From: Topomyia yanbarensis
Lineage: Eukaryota; Arthropoda; Insecta; Diptera; Culicidae
Assembly: GCF_030247195.1 (NCBI RefSeq)
Contig: NC_080670.1
Location: forward strand, 97,424,401-97,488,400
DNA: 64,000 bases
Reading direction: 5' to 3'
Below, piece after piece: positions 1 to 10,887 of this stretch. Both the position numbers and the translations under genes were made by a program. Numbering within the stretch: position 1 is the first letter of the stretch; every line of letters starts with the position of its first letter. The notes below the pieces were generated by a model that searched no databases, was not told the origin of the DNA, and saw only the letters and a program-made list of their open reading frames with translations.

Positions 1-500
1 TGATAATTCAGTCTTCCAGTGAATCAATGATATGAACAGATCCCGGAAGCTGAGCCATTCATCGATGTTACCATCAAAAGTCTGTAGCTGTATTTGCGGG
101 AGCCGAACGTGATCCATGGATGCATGCTGATTCGTGTCGGTTTGCCTAACCGACTGCTCCAAGACGGGAGCATCTTGCAACTCCCTTGCCTTATCCATCA
201 GGGCAGATTTTACATCGTAGTAGCGATCTTCGAAGTTCACGCGTTCCTTGGAAAAGCCTCTTCACCTGCCTCGAAGTCATCATGGGATTCGATTTCATAT
301 ATGGTTTCCCCGATTTTCTCCAATAGTTCATCTAACCGTTCAAGACGAACTGATACCTGGCTGGCAGTCGTATTTTCATCACAGCATTGAACGAACTTGT
401 CGATGTTGTTCAACGATATTTGCAGTCCCTTAAGCTTCGTATGTAGCGCCCTCAGGGATGGAGCCTTTTTCACCGACGTTGCTGAACCCGTTGGCGGCAT
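1..500 (-). mobile_element. BEL/Pao LTR retrotransposon, N-terminal gag (DUF1759-type), frameshifted, cut by window edge
   Basis: On the minus strand an 87-codon frame starts with ATG at 500. It carries the BEL/Pao gag N-terminus, with a coiled-coil-like stretch VRLERLDELLEKIGETIYEI. The frame is lost near 240-250, and the same protein resumes in another frame (FEDRYYDVKSALMDKAREL, then LPQIQLQTFDGNIDEWLSF and RDLFISLIHWKTEL) down to base 1. The 'FDGN..EW..F...F...IH' pattern is what I recognise as the DUF1759 gag domain of BEL/Pao elements; this family assignment is from memory. The gag would form the capsid-like particle. The frameshift marks it as dead. Protease and RT would lie off the left edge. 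No LTR boundary could be fixed. Confidence 0.7.
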
Positions 501-1833
501 GGTTGTAGATATTCGCGTACGCAGAACAGGGATTAACAGGTGTAGTATTCCAAAAAATGACCTAGCCTTGGCTAGACATACACTGTGTCAGCTTACCTGG
601 AAAACTGACAACGGCGACTGCAGATTATTTTAAATGAGTGTCTACACCCTTGTATGCACACGCAATTCCAGTGATATTGGGTCCAGTATTCAACGGGATC
701 TTGACGTCACTCAGTAGTATATAAAATCGTGTGAGAAAATAGTATGTAGTATCGATATTTTCCTACTTCGGCTAGACATATACTGTCGCCTTACCTGGAC
801 AACATTTACCGGCACTGTGACCAGGTAAGCGAACGTCAACAAACGCATAAACCACATACAACAATCTCCAAAGTACAGATATCATCCAGCGCATAATGAA
901 GGGAAAATTGCAATGTAGTATCCAAAAACATCAACCGTGAAAATCGTTTCTACGGCGAATAACCAGGGCTCCAATCCAAAGAAGAATCACTCCACAATGT
1001 GTCGAAAGAGATAATTTATTTTTAATGCGCAGCATCAAGGTCCAGCGAGGGCCGGGCATATATCTAAAAGTAAATTTACCTGGGTAAACTGATTGCAGCA
1101 CGGGCCCAGCTATCACTTCGCTTATCGTCGTTACAATATAGTCCAACTCCTTTAGTATAAAACAGCGTAACCACGTCCAACGCTGACTTCGCATGCATTC
1201 AGTATCGGTCATCAGCAAACATGCAGTTCCCTTTCGTGTCGATAAAACAATCACCAGTACGGCTCACGAACGTAGCAGAAAGTTACAACGATTGGTGTTA
1301 GAATCACAAAAGAAAATGTCCATCGGCTGGACGTATACTAATGTTCCACTCACCTAACTGGCTGTAGAAAAACACTCCAGTGATTCTACCAATGTTGCAA
1401 CTCCAAAACGTGTCGATGGTTCCACATGTCCATTGTCCAGCCCTAGCGTCGGTGCTATGGTGAATTCACAATGGCGCGCAACTATCGTTTCCCTCAGGAT
1501 GAATTGATGGCGGTGTTTTAGAACAATGGGTCTCGTAGTTTTGAGATGGCTGCCTTCCAAGCGTGGTTCCCTCAAATCAAACCTTCATCATGCAGTGTAA
1601 CTCCAGTATCTGTCCTTTAAATCCTCCCGTAGTCTGGATCCGGTTCGAAGGACCAGCTATGTTGGGGATCTAGCTGACCTTCGACTAACCTTTAGTTTCC
1701 TTCGATATAGTGGACGATAATGCGTGGACCAGTTCCATCCTGGTCATGCCCTTGGCAACCAATCTGCCTGGAGTTCCGGAATGTTCACCACACGGCGATT
1801 AAAACATGCATAGACGAATTGCACTTAAACACA
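501..1833. other. BEL/Pao leader or LTR-adjacent non-coding DNA with internal direct repeat
   Basis: There is no convincing reading frame. A ~34-bp direct repeat (GGCTAGACATA.ACTGT...CTTACCTGG) occurs at 567-600 and again at 765-798, and a shorter match (GTAGTATCCAAAAA) at 543-559 and 915-930. This fits duplicated leader or LTR sequence upstream of the minus-strand gag. On the minus strand the repeated CCAGGTAAG looks like a splice donor. A TATA-like TATATAAAA occurs near 718 on the plus strand. I could not define LTR ends. Confidence 0.3.
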
Positions 1834-2608
1834 TTTCGTCGCTGTTGTGCTATCTTACGACAAACGCCATTTTGGGGTAAACTGAGTTAGATATGCCACA
1901 TTACTTGTTTGAAAAATCTCTACAAAGTGGCGTTTTCAGAATTTTGAAATTCTACTTGGTTACTTAGATATTGCGAGAAACGTCATGAGAAATTGTGAGT
2001 TTTTACTTAAAATCACTGTATCTAGGGATTTGCTCAAGTTATATTGAAGTTTTAGATGTTTTTATGCGTGAAAATGTCTGAGGAACACAATGACATAAAC
2101 ATTTTCAAAAGAAAATTACACGAGTTGTGAGAAAAACACAGTTTTAGTTTTAAATTGGAAATAAAGGATATTTGGCAACACTGTAACTAAAAATAACTAT
2201 TTTTTCTAGATGCCCTGACTCATTCCCTTCAAAATGCATTTCACCGATTGTTTATAGCCCATATGAACGCAAAGATATGAATAAAAGTTAAAAATTGATG
2301 ATTTTTTTCTATGGAAAATTTTTCATTCACGAGTATGACACGTTATACAAATTTTGTCATCAATACACGCCTATGACACGTGTGAGTGCGACTTTTGTTT
2401 ACATTCATAGTAAAAACTCGCAACATAGTCAAGCGATCTTCGTAATATTTGAGAGATTGATGAAGAATAGATAGAAGCATTAATTGTCTTCTTTGGAATG
2501 TTTATACCATTTGTAAGTTTCAAGATATTCAATCTCAAACTTTAAAAATCGTTTTTCTCGAAATGTGCTAAATGGCGCTTGTCATAAGATAGCACAACAG
2601 CGACGATT
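1834..2608. mobile_element. Non-autonomous TIR DNA element (MITE-like), about 775 bp
   Basis: The left terminus 1834-1870 (CGTCGCTGTTGTGCTATCTTA, then CGACAAACGCCAT) is repeated in inverted orientation at 2571-2607. The two ~37-bp arms differ at only a few positions. The interior is AT-rich and has no ORF, so the element depends on a transposase elsewhere. A clear target-site duplication is not evident. The element sits between the BEL leader and the 3' side of a CR1 fragment. The superfamily is not assigned. Confidence 0.7.
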
Positions 2609-2889
2609 TATTGACCTAACTTTAACATTTATTAAGATTTAATTATAATTAATACACATTAAAACGGCAGAGGGGCAACCTCTGTGCAACCGATAGCGAT
2701 CGTGGCTTGTGAGCGACTGACTCTTCGATCGCGGACGATCGAGATGATCTCCATCCTGATGATTTCCTCTTTCTCTCTCGTGTTAGACCGAGACGACCCG
2801 TGAGGTTATGTGGATCATCAACTCCGACATCACTAGTCTCTTTCGCACCAGCAATCCATTGGCTGCGTACTTTAACCGTGTTGTGGGTA

Positions 2890-3912
2890 TTAGGGTAGTC
2901 CTCCAATCCAACAGTCGGCTTTACGGAAATCGTAGGTGACAGAAAGTGTTGCAATATCGAAATCATGCGCCACAGTGTTATCAATCGTAGCGATCAATGA
3001 AGAATGATGCATCACTGATTTTACTAGAGGAGAGGGTGCCATCACTATTGATGTGGCGGAAACCTGATCACTGGCAAAACAAAGATCGAGATGGCGGCTA
3101 TTTTCATTGGAAATAGAATTGATTTGTAGTAACGTGGCAGAGCTATAGCTGTCAAGTAGCCTCACTGCAGCTGGGTGGAGTACGGAGTGGTCCGAATCTG
3201 GATAAAGGAATCCGTTGCAGGAAGACTTCCATGAAATGCTAGGAAGATTAAAATCTCCTAGTACCATGATCTCATCAACTGCGTTCGCGTCTTCGAGGAT
3301 AGTAAAAAGTGAGCTGCAGTGTGCTTCAACATATTCGATATCACGAGCGCGGTCGGGTGGAAGATACAACGCACACAAGTATAACTTACGGTCGCCAAGC
3401 TCGATAATCGTCCAAACCTGCTCTAGGCAAGCCCAAGAAATATTATCGACAGTTTTTGCCTTCAAACTGGTATTAACCGCTACTAATACGCCACCTCTGG
3501 TGGATTTTCGGCTATTGCTAGGGCTCCGGTCGCAACGAAACACTTCGTATCCAGTACCGAACACCAGACTGGAAAGCGTGTCATCGTTCAGCCACGTTTC
3601 GACGAAGACAATGATGTCAAAATTCTTATCGGATATTGCAAGTCGGTATTGCTCGACGACTGAGTTGATACCACCAACATTTTCGTCCCAACTCCACCAC
3701 AGGACCGGGATGGCTGCTGGTCGCTGGCAGGAATGGCTCGACCGTGATGGGGGGACTAAGGGCTTCCTCACGACTGGCGGCAAGTGCGCGTCCCGGTGAC
3801 TGAAGACACGAGATGACGTGGGATGTATGCAACATAGCTGGACTAGGTAGCTCACGTAAACAGCAGCGGTTCGCTGGCAGGAGGAACGGTATCTGGTGCT
3901 GATACGACGCAA
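2890..3912 (-). pseudogene. CR1 ORF2, APE-type endonuclease domain only
   Basis: The 340-codon frame is real endonuclease from about 3740 downwards; the first ~65 residues are not recognisable. Motifs in order are FDIIVFVETWLND (Glu metal ligand), a serine/arginine-rich stretch ending in GGVLVAVN, LYLCALYLPPD, MVLGDFNLPSISW (Asp/Asn active site), SRHLDLCFASD, and HHSSLIATI in place of the usual SDH. The SDH-to-HHS change suggests loss of catalysis. This nuclease nicks target DNA for target-primed reverse transcription. After LDFRKAD-like sequence the frame ends and no RT follows. The remaining ORF at 2649-2984 overlaps in another frame and is not supported. Confidence 0.7.
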
Positions 3913-4374
3913 TTAACGGAGAACTGGAATCGGGGAACATTTCAGCGCTTGAATTATTCTGAATGGATGGGTACTTGCCGCAGTAGGAAGTTTGGAAGAC
4001 CCTTTCTCCACTCCCGCACACAGGACCGAGACGACTGGTGAACGTTGGCTGCAGTAGCTGGACTGTGGCGGGGGGATCGAGGGCTTCCATAATACAAGCT
4101 GCGGTCCATCCCAGTATGCCATTAACGAAATCTATCCTGCTTTGGCTGGTCGAAATTGAATTTACGAACGAATACTCCAGTGGGTCAAGTGAACGCTTTG
4201 AGTGCAGTATCCTTCAGCTCACTCGGAAGCTCAACTCGGAACGAGACGAAATTGAGTTTTGTGAGATCCGTGTCTTTTTTTACCAACAAAATTGCTTTGG
4301 GTGTGCGCTTATACCGAGGCATTCTTGGGTCATAGCAACAATCTCCTCCACTGTATGGCTCGGGTCGAGGCGAC

Positions 4375-4836
4375 TCAGATAGACTCAGAACTGATCGAGT
4401 TCATCAGAAACTGTTCTGATTTCTCGCTGAATGGCTCTAGTACCACAGACACCGGCTGCAGTGGCGCGAATTCGTTCCCCGGAAGTCGCTTCACAAACAG
4501 CCCCCTTTGATTTAAAGAGCCAGAATTAGCCGGAAAGTGAGTCTCAATGCGGCTTGAGAGATTTGAGACGACCGCGTTTAGAATGTCTACTGACTCACAT
4601 AACTTGTTTGTGTCCACGATAGGAGCAGCGGAATCGGGTTGCTGCACCCATGTGTTGAAACAGCAAACACAATCGTCACACAGCCAGTACAGATTCTTAT
4701 TGAAGCTAGACATTAAGTCTAGTGCAGTTCGCTGCATACCAGGAATACACGTGCGGTGGAAAACCGATCCGCAGCGGCCTCGACATGCAATTCTCTCAAT
4801 CCCATTAACGGGAGAATCGCATGACTTGCAACTCAT
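4375..4836 (-). pseudogene. CR1-type ORF1 with PHD/RING-like zinc finger
   Basis: This 153-codon frame starts at ATG 4836. Its N-terminus has cysteine/histidine spacing of a C4HC3 (PHD-like) finger: Cys3, Cys6, the ACRGRCG pair near 18-22, H and C in VFHRTC, then a C-x2-C in LYWLCDDC. PHD-type fingers are known in ORF1 of CR1-family LINEs, where ORF1 is thought to bind RNA or DNA in the retrotransposition particle. The rest is low in recognisable motifs. The frame ends early, so only the finger and linker survive. It lies upstream of, and on the same strand as, the endonuclease at 2890-3740. Confidence 0.65.
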
Positions 4837-5090
4837 ACTCAGGTTGCTTTCAACCCGCCCTATGCCCTACTTTTTCGATCTCGTCTCGCTATGCGTCAAA
4901 TTGGAATGTGGGGAACACTTTCCGTTATTCACGTGCAGGTGGCGAAATGAGCGCGTACAATTTTTGTGGGGAATACTCTATTCCTTGCGACAATTTTGCA
5001 AAACAAACACAACACCGTACAGGAGACAACTTCGGAGAGCAATTATCTTCGATTTCAACGAAAGTAAGATAAGCATTTCACACAATTAAA

Positions 5091-6249
5091 AACACTTTTA
5101 GGTACAGAAGACGGACAAGTGCAGTACGTCAGCGCACCAAACAAGACGAAAAAATGACCACCTTTACAATAGTTATACACGATGTCCATACCAACTTAAA
5201 CAAAGGAAAATTATTTTTAAACCATGAAGACATTTCGCCACTTCACACTACTCCTTTCGGCACCCATGCGAAGGAAGCTGATTCTAGCAGAAATTGTACC
5301 ATTTCTTATATACAACGACACGGTATTTGCTCAAGGATTATCGATGTTTTAAAGTTGGAGTCCTTCTCTTTTGCAACTTTCGATGAAGGGACTCTACAGC
5401 AACCGTCCGAAATACCATTTTTTACGTAACCGCATGCAGCACTGCCAATTTTGTATCAGTTGTTTCATGCATAGTAGGTTCTTCAAATCGTACCCAGGGT
5501 ATATCCTGGAACCTCTTAAAAAATGTTTCTCGGAACGTAAAAGCTCGTTGCATATTCCAATGAACGCCACTAGCAGCAGGAAAAGTGTACTGATTTCCGA
5601 AACCCTTTGCTGGAACGCGCTTTCGTGGTAACTTAAAAAGTCGAGTTTCATTACTTTCAAGAAGTTACTTAATGAGATCTTAAACAAAGCTTCAATTCGT
5701 AAAAAATGTGCAGTTTTTGCTCCTTGTCCTGAAAATAGGTTTTCATTAACTTTAATACAAATTACAATTACAATATCTAATCGTTCTCGCTGCTGTTGGT
5801 GTCAGTCTCGGTGATAAAACTTTGTTTATATTTATTTTTCTGTATCTAGGCCTGCGTTGATGTACTCACAACAGAAACATCAAACTGGAGCGCCATCAAG
5901 CGGAAGGGACCAAAGTAATTCACTATAAAATGGCTACATGGACCACAAATTTTCTAGACTTTCTTCGTACGATGCACGTCTTTATTATTTGTCTTTGATA
6001 ATACTATGTTAAATTTGAACTAGAAGCTCAAGTATCATTCTTTAATTTTGGTGCAAAGTAACCTCCGATGACGATATATGAGACGCGACCCTTCGGGCTT
6101 CGGTTGAGAAGTCCAAATTTGGAACACTATTTAACAGTGTCATTCGACACGAGTCTATTGTTCTTTGTTCTCTATCCATCCGAAAGCATTGATGTCAAAT
6201 TTCAGTTTAATCATTAGAAAAATCCGTACAAAATAATTTAGTTACTTAC
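5091..6249. other. AT-rich intergenic DNA, no supported gene
   Basis: Several short frames exist. The longest, 5394-5687 on the minus strand, has a hydrophobic segment (STLFLLLVAFIGI) but no family I recognise and no clear splice context, so it is not called. Nothing else stands out apart from A/T-rich tracts. Confidence 0.4.
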
Positions 6250-6348
6250 CAGGACTACCAAGGAAGACTGAGGAGTAAAGGACACGCCTGGAAGCATCAA
6301 CTCGAGAATCAGGAGGTGATGACCAGTCTCGCCTTGAACACCACCGGC
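6250..6348 (-). other. Possible 99-bp internal exon (minus strand)
   Basis: On the minus strand a pyrimidine/AT tract ending TTTTTACAG precedes base 6348, and CTG|GTAAGTAAC follows base 6250, giving strong acceptor and donor signals. The 99 bases between are exactly 33 codons and are open in phase 0 (GVQGETGHHLLILELMLPG in the middle) and also in one other phase. Base composition is clearly more GC-rich than the flanks, as expected of coding DNA. I do not recognise the peptide and found no partner exon, so it could be an orphan or lncRNA exon, or chance. Confidence 0.3.
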
Positions 6349-6591
6349 CTGTAAAAATAAATTACATCGTGAATAAATAATATATTATCTTAATTCGGCT
6401 CTTGTTTGTATATAAAGCGATAGTATTTTGGCTTTGACTACCTTAGCATCAGATGGTGATTTGTATTTGTAGTTGTAAAAAAAAGTGCAACTGACAATTT
6501 GTCTAATAGCCGTAAGCTCAAACGCGTACTAACTATTTTTAAACCGGACTAACTTTTAAACCGGCCTAAACTATTTGGTAAGCTTTAACCC

Positions 6592-6650
6592 AACGATGCT
6601 GTCATTTATATGGCTGCGTTCTGATCGGCGATGCACGACAATGTTAAAAA
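6592..6650 (+). repeat. Dispersed repeat scrap, copy 1 (see 8548-8608)
   Basis: The block reads GATGCTG.CATTT...CTGCGTTCTG.TCGGC.AT.CACG.CAATGTTAAAAA. It recurs at 8548-8608 in the same orientation at roughly 80% identity by eye. It is a fragment of an unidentified interspersed repeat. A second short motif (TTAGTGTCGG.TTCTGAAGAG.CGAAGC) at 6889-6930 recurs at 19557-19596. Confidence 0.5.
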
Positions 6651-8239
6651 ACAACAAATTCAGAGTTTTTACCAAATTTTCCTCCTTAGGGTGAAATATA
6701 GCATAGTGCTTTCGCATAGGCCTGCTAAGCCAAGACAAGTTTCGGCTTCACTTGTGTCTCATCGGCATAAACAGAACTTCTGCTCGAACGGGACATCACG
6801 TTTGATCAGTCGTTTGATTGAAACACATAGTGTGTTTTAGTTTTAAGGGATTTGCTTCAAGCCGGCGCTAATCTATTCCGACAATACGTTAGTGTCGGTT
6901 TCTGAAGAGGCGAAGCCGAAACGCAACATAGTATGAACAAATTCATGTTAAAAAAATGAGTAAATTAGACAACACGGAGAATTGTTTTTCATGCCGATAT
7001 TTTCTTGCAGTAAAATAGCTTTTCTTCGTCATATGTCTCGTTCCATAGCGTGTGAGAACAATTTGGTCAACATGTAACTGATGTGTTTCTGACCTTAGAA
7101 CTTTAACTTGGTGGATAGTTTATAGTTGGCCGATCATGTACAGCATTTTGTAGTGACATAATATTTAATGCACAAAAGAAAATAAGTTTGAAGTGGTTGA
7201 ACCATTGTGCCATGATAGTTATTTTAAACTTTGATTAAAAAATTGGTTTAAATATTTCAATTTGAATTCAAAATGAACTGTGAATACAATTCTTATTGAA
7301 CACGATACCTGTCGAAACGGGGGGGGGGTAGAATATTTATATTCGTTTCAAGCTAATTTTCACAAGGTTGGAATAAATATCAATTATAAATAAAGGTTAG
7401 ATCACATTCTGCGAATTAAAATTGTACACGTTTTTTCAGCGAAGCTTAAATAAAAAGTAAACAAAGGCCAAACAAAAAATTAACAGAATGATCATTTTAA
7501 ATTCACAAGTGTTATATTTCATATTGTTGATTGCCTATTTCTGTAATGCACCAATGCAGATTGGAACGATTTTATTTGCCAACAAAATTTCTACGATTTT
7601 ATAAATAAACAGTAATGAATGTTTTGAGCATCCTAGCAATATATTTTTACTAACAAATATATTGATCGCCGTTGCGTTCGCAATCAACTTTAAAATATTT
7701 TTATTTTGATGTTTTATGTGAGTTTATTCATATAGGAAAAATGCGTATATTTAAAATCTTTTATTTAATCTTTGCTTAGGGTATTAATGGAGTTACTTTG
7801 TAAGCAGTTGACATTCTGATTCAATTTGAGAACTGGTAGTGAAAATAAGAAAAATTATAAAATAGTGCATTTTACGATCTACATCCGATTGTCATTTATT
7901 TGGATCTATCCAATAAAGAAAAAACTATTTTTTTCGTTATTCACTTTCTTTGATGTGTGAACGACAGATATATGGGCAATAATTCGTGATAACATGTTAT
8001 TGATTTATATTACGGAATAAAATGATCCCACTTATTCTCACAGCGATATGTAAAAGAAAATAATCAAAACAATTCTTATTGCAGTTTTGATTCTAATTCG
8101 CAAAAAACAACTTTGATCTGAATATGCGATAATCGATTCGATTTATCCAAATGCTCTCCTGTAACTCTTCGATGAGCAATTGGAATCAAGCGTGTAGAGA
8201 GAAGGAAAGAACAGAAAAATCAAAAATACAGGTAAATAT
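6651..8239. other. AT-rich intergenic DNA, no gene seen
   Basis: There are no ORFs with coding character. A G10-11 homopolymer lies at about 7319-7330. The rest is A/T-rich sequence with stop codons in all frames. Confidence 0.4.
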
Positions 8240-8386
8240 AGAGCACTCTAGTTAGAGTGCGCCCAAGACGCGTTTGACGTATCTAAACGAGCAGAAATCT
8301 GACGTATTTCTATTGTGAATACGTCAAATTTCATGTTCGTTTGGATACGTCATGGCCTCTTGGCCACACTCTAACTAGAGTGCTCT
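8240..8386. mobile_element. 147-bp hairpin MITE with ~10-bp target duplication
   Basis: The ends AGAGCACTCTAGTTAGAGTG and CACTCTAACTAGAGTGCTCT are exact inverted repeats. The inverted similarity continues inward (GACGTAT.TAAACGA against TCGTTTGGATACGTC), so nearly the whole element can fold into one hairpin. Direct copies of AGGTAAATAT flank it at 8230-8239 and 8387-8396. A 9-10-bp TSD fits Mutator-like or related superfamilies; this is inference from TSD length only. Confidence 0.75.
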
Positions 8387-8547
8387 AGGTAAATATAGTT
8401 CGACGGTGCTTGTCTTTTCTACCTGTTAAAACTGGCTTTATTGCGAGCAAAGAGAGCCATATTGATCCAGAAGAAAGTCGAAGAGAGGATTAAAAATAAC
8501 GAAGTATGCGCAAGAGGAGCATGTCATATTTTTGTCTTTTTCCGGTA

Positions 8548-8608
8548 ACATGATGCTGCCATTTGCATTACTGCGTTCTGGTCGGCCATACACGGCAATG
8601 TTAAAAAC
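8548..8608 (+). repeat. Dispersed repeat scrap, copy 2 (see 6592-6650)
   Basis: Direct copy of the 6592-6650 block. Just upstream is GTATGCGCAAGAGGAGCATG, which loosely resembles 10380-10400, suggesting a third, more degraded relative there. Confidence 0.45.
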
Positions 8609-8749
8609 CGTACAATGAGGTTAATAGAAAATTCACTGTTTATGCTATTTAATAGTCTGATGTATTTATATTTTTAAAATAATTTTGGAATCCTCGATTT
8701 AGCTTAAACAAAGTAACATTAGAATTATTTAAGATTCAAGTGGCTAATA

Positions 8750-8850
8750 CTACGTTCACACAAGTAAAAACGTGTTTTAACGCTATCTCGATGACATTTT
8801 TCTTGTTGCTAATTATTAAAACATGTTTTAACTCTGTAGTGTGAACATGG
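8750..8850. mobile_element. 101-bp TA-target MITE, copy 1
   Basis: The termini CTACGTTCACAC and GTGTGAACATGG are imperfect inverted repeats flanked by TA on both sides (8748-8749 and 8851-8852). The interior has GTTTTAAC...GATGACATTTTTCTTGTTGCTA. A second copy, inverted, lies at 34211-34313 and is also flanked by TA. The TA target and small size fit a Tc1/mariner- or pogo-type MITE. Confidence 0.7.
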
Positions 8851-10499
8851 TATACAACGTTATTTCGCTATTTTGCTAATAATGGTGTATACTATCGTGA
8901 ACGTTATAGAATTGTATTGTATGTCTCTAGCCACTCCAAGGATTGAAAAAGCTTCTCTAACATTATATTTAGTAGTCAGACAGTTCAGCCAAATCTGACT
9001 ATTTCAAATCAAATCAAATGCTTACAGAACAATAATGGAAGCTTACCTTTTTTGGAAACGTTTGTATTAGTTGCTGTTCTGCAGCACATGAAAAAGCCAA
9101 AATCAATTATTTATTTGCTTCAGATAATTATGTGGTCATTGGAAAAGAAATCTGACATTTTAGCCTGGTGGTGCTTATTATACCATCCTACCCAACTACT
9201 CCACTAACCATGCATATAGAATTTGGCAGACCTACTTTACTGAAAATGTAGTAATTCAAATTATTAGCACGATTACCTAATCAATCCTGAAATACCAAAA
9301 GTTCTGTAATTGAGCTGAGAATTTGACAACCTCAAAAGCTGATTTTCAACGACGTAAATCTGTCAAATGGGTTAAATCCAAATTGCTGAGCTTTCAACAT
9401 CTTGTATTGCTAAAACGATCAATTCAACGAAATTTTGCGACGTCGTGCAAAAATTGAGAAAGCTTCAAGTCCCGGTTACAAAATAATAAATTGCAATTAA
9501 TTACTTCCTATAGTCTGCAATCTATCTGATAATCAATTGACAGATATAACTTAACAAATTGAACCTGACACTTGATGCAGACAGTGAATCTTCAGGAGGC
9601 ACCTCGACAAAATGCATGTTAACCGTAACTCAATATTTCCTGGACCAATCGTACTGAATTTTGCACAGTTTTTATTCTTCACATCATTGGTCTACAGTGG
9701 AAATGCTAATCGTCCAAGATCTGATGGAAAATTATAAATAGTGAAACAATATAAGCAATCTTCGATGTTATTTAAATAACGATCAAAATGAGAATATTTG
9801 TAGCAGATTGTTTGCCGTCATAGTGTTACTTAGGTTGTATGGCATGGCTTTATTTACAATCTTTTATTTAATCTTAGTTTGGATTCTTTCGAAAGCCGTA
9901 AATTATAAGAAAACTTCCACTTGCTTATTGTGTTCTTTGTGAGAAGATGTAAGTAGAAAAGAGTACACAGTGTGATTATATATTCTTTTCTTTTCCTCTA
10001 GTTAAACTAACTAAAAAATTGTGGGTATATTAAACAGCTTCACTCATTTCGATAGCCATAAGTAAACTAACAAACGAAAACAATGTTTTTTAATGCAGCT
10101 TTGCATCCAATTTTAAATTTTCGTTCTACGGTTTGTTTCAAAATTATTCGACTTCTGCTAACTTGCAATATAACTCTTCGACATGGCATTTTCAAATGAG
10201 CGTGCAGCACCTTATGGATAGGACGATAAAGAATATCAAAAAATGACATTTAAAACTCGATTATACCTGTTTTTCGTACGGGATAAAACTTGCTTACTTG
10301 CCCTCATATGGTTTGTGTACAACATGGGCCATAATATTGCACATAAAAGTCCAAAAGTTGATTCAAATTATTGAGATGTAGGCAAGAGGAATATGGCGCC
10401 CCTTTACACTGTTTTCATTTGGCTTCAGGATGCAGCCATTTCTGCGATGACAGGTACTAACGTCTTAGACCGGACTAAACTGAGGCCTAAAATCAAAGA
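8851..10499. other. AT-rich intergenic DNA, no gene seen
   Basis: Only short chance frames occur, such as 10067-10249 on the minus strand. No recognised repeat boundary or coding motif was found. Confidence 0.4.
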
Positions 10500-10887
10500 T
10501 AGTACCGTGCGGCGGTACCAACTAGCTTCAAGCTTACCGCTATAAATGAACTAAGCTAAACTAAGGTAATGTAAACATAATTAAACTAGTGACAATACAT
10601 GACGACGAAACTGCGAAGAATTCATGACGAAGTCGAAAATTTCAGCTAACTCGTTGAAGCGACGACTCATTGCTAAAATTGGACTATTGGTGGCAGAGGC
10701 AGGGCTTGAGGGCGAAGAGAACGGGTAGGCGCGTAGAGGCTGATTTGTGCTAGTAGCTCCGGATCATCATATTCAGCCAGCAGAATCTTTGACACGAAGG
10801 TAGCCTGCGCTGCATGTCACCGTTGTGTTAAAGTATTAAGTCCTTAACAGACGACAACGGTCCTCGTATGGTGTCAGGTTTAACGGA

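Larger units (their letters stand above)
2640..5090 (-). mobile_element. CR1-clade non-LTR retrotransposon A, RT missing, degenerate
   Basis: A minus-strand element with a PHD-like ORF1 (4375-4836) followed by an APE-type endonuclease (about 2890-3740) and no reverse transcriptase. The segment between them (3626-4374) contains overlapping broken frames of the ORF1/ORF2 junction. The upstream stretch to about 5090 is taken as its 5' UTR. Loss of the RT and 3' end is unusual for a LINE, because target-primed integration keeps the 3' end, so a later deletion is inferred. It is the same general family type as the elements at 10.5-15.1 and 60.9-64.0 kb. Confidence 0.7.

Noticed and set aside
713..735. 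TATA box for a plus-strand host gene
   Set aside because: No downstream coding sequence; more likely part of the retroelement leader.
5394..5687. Minus-strand frame with a hydrophobic segment
   Set aside because: No recognised family, no convincing start or splice context, low GC.
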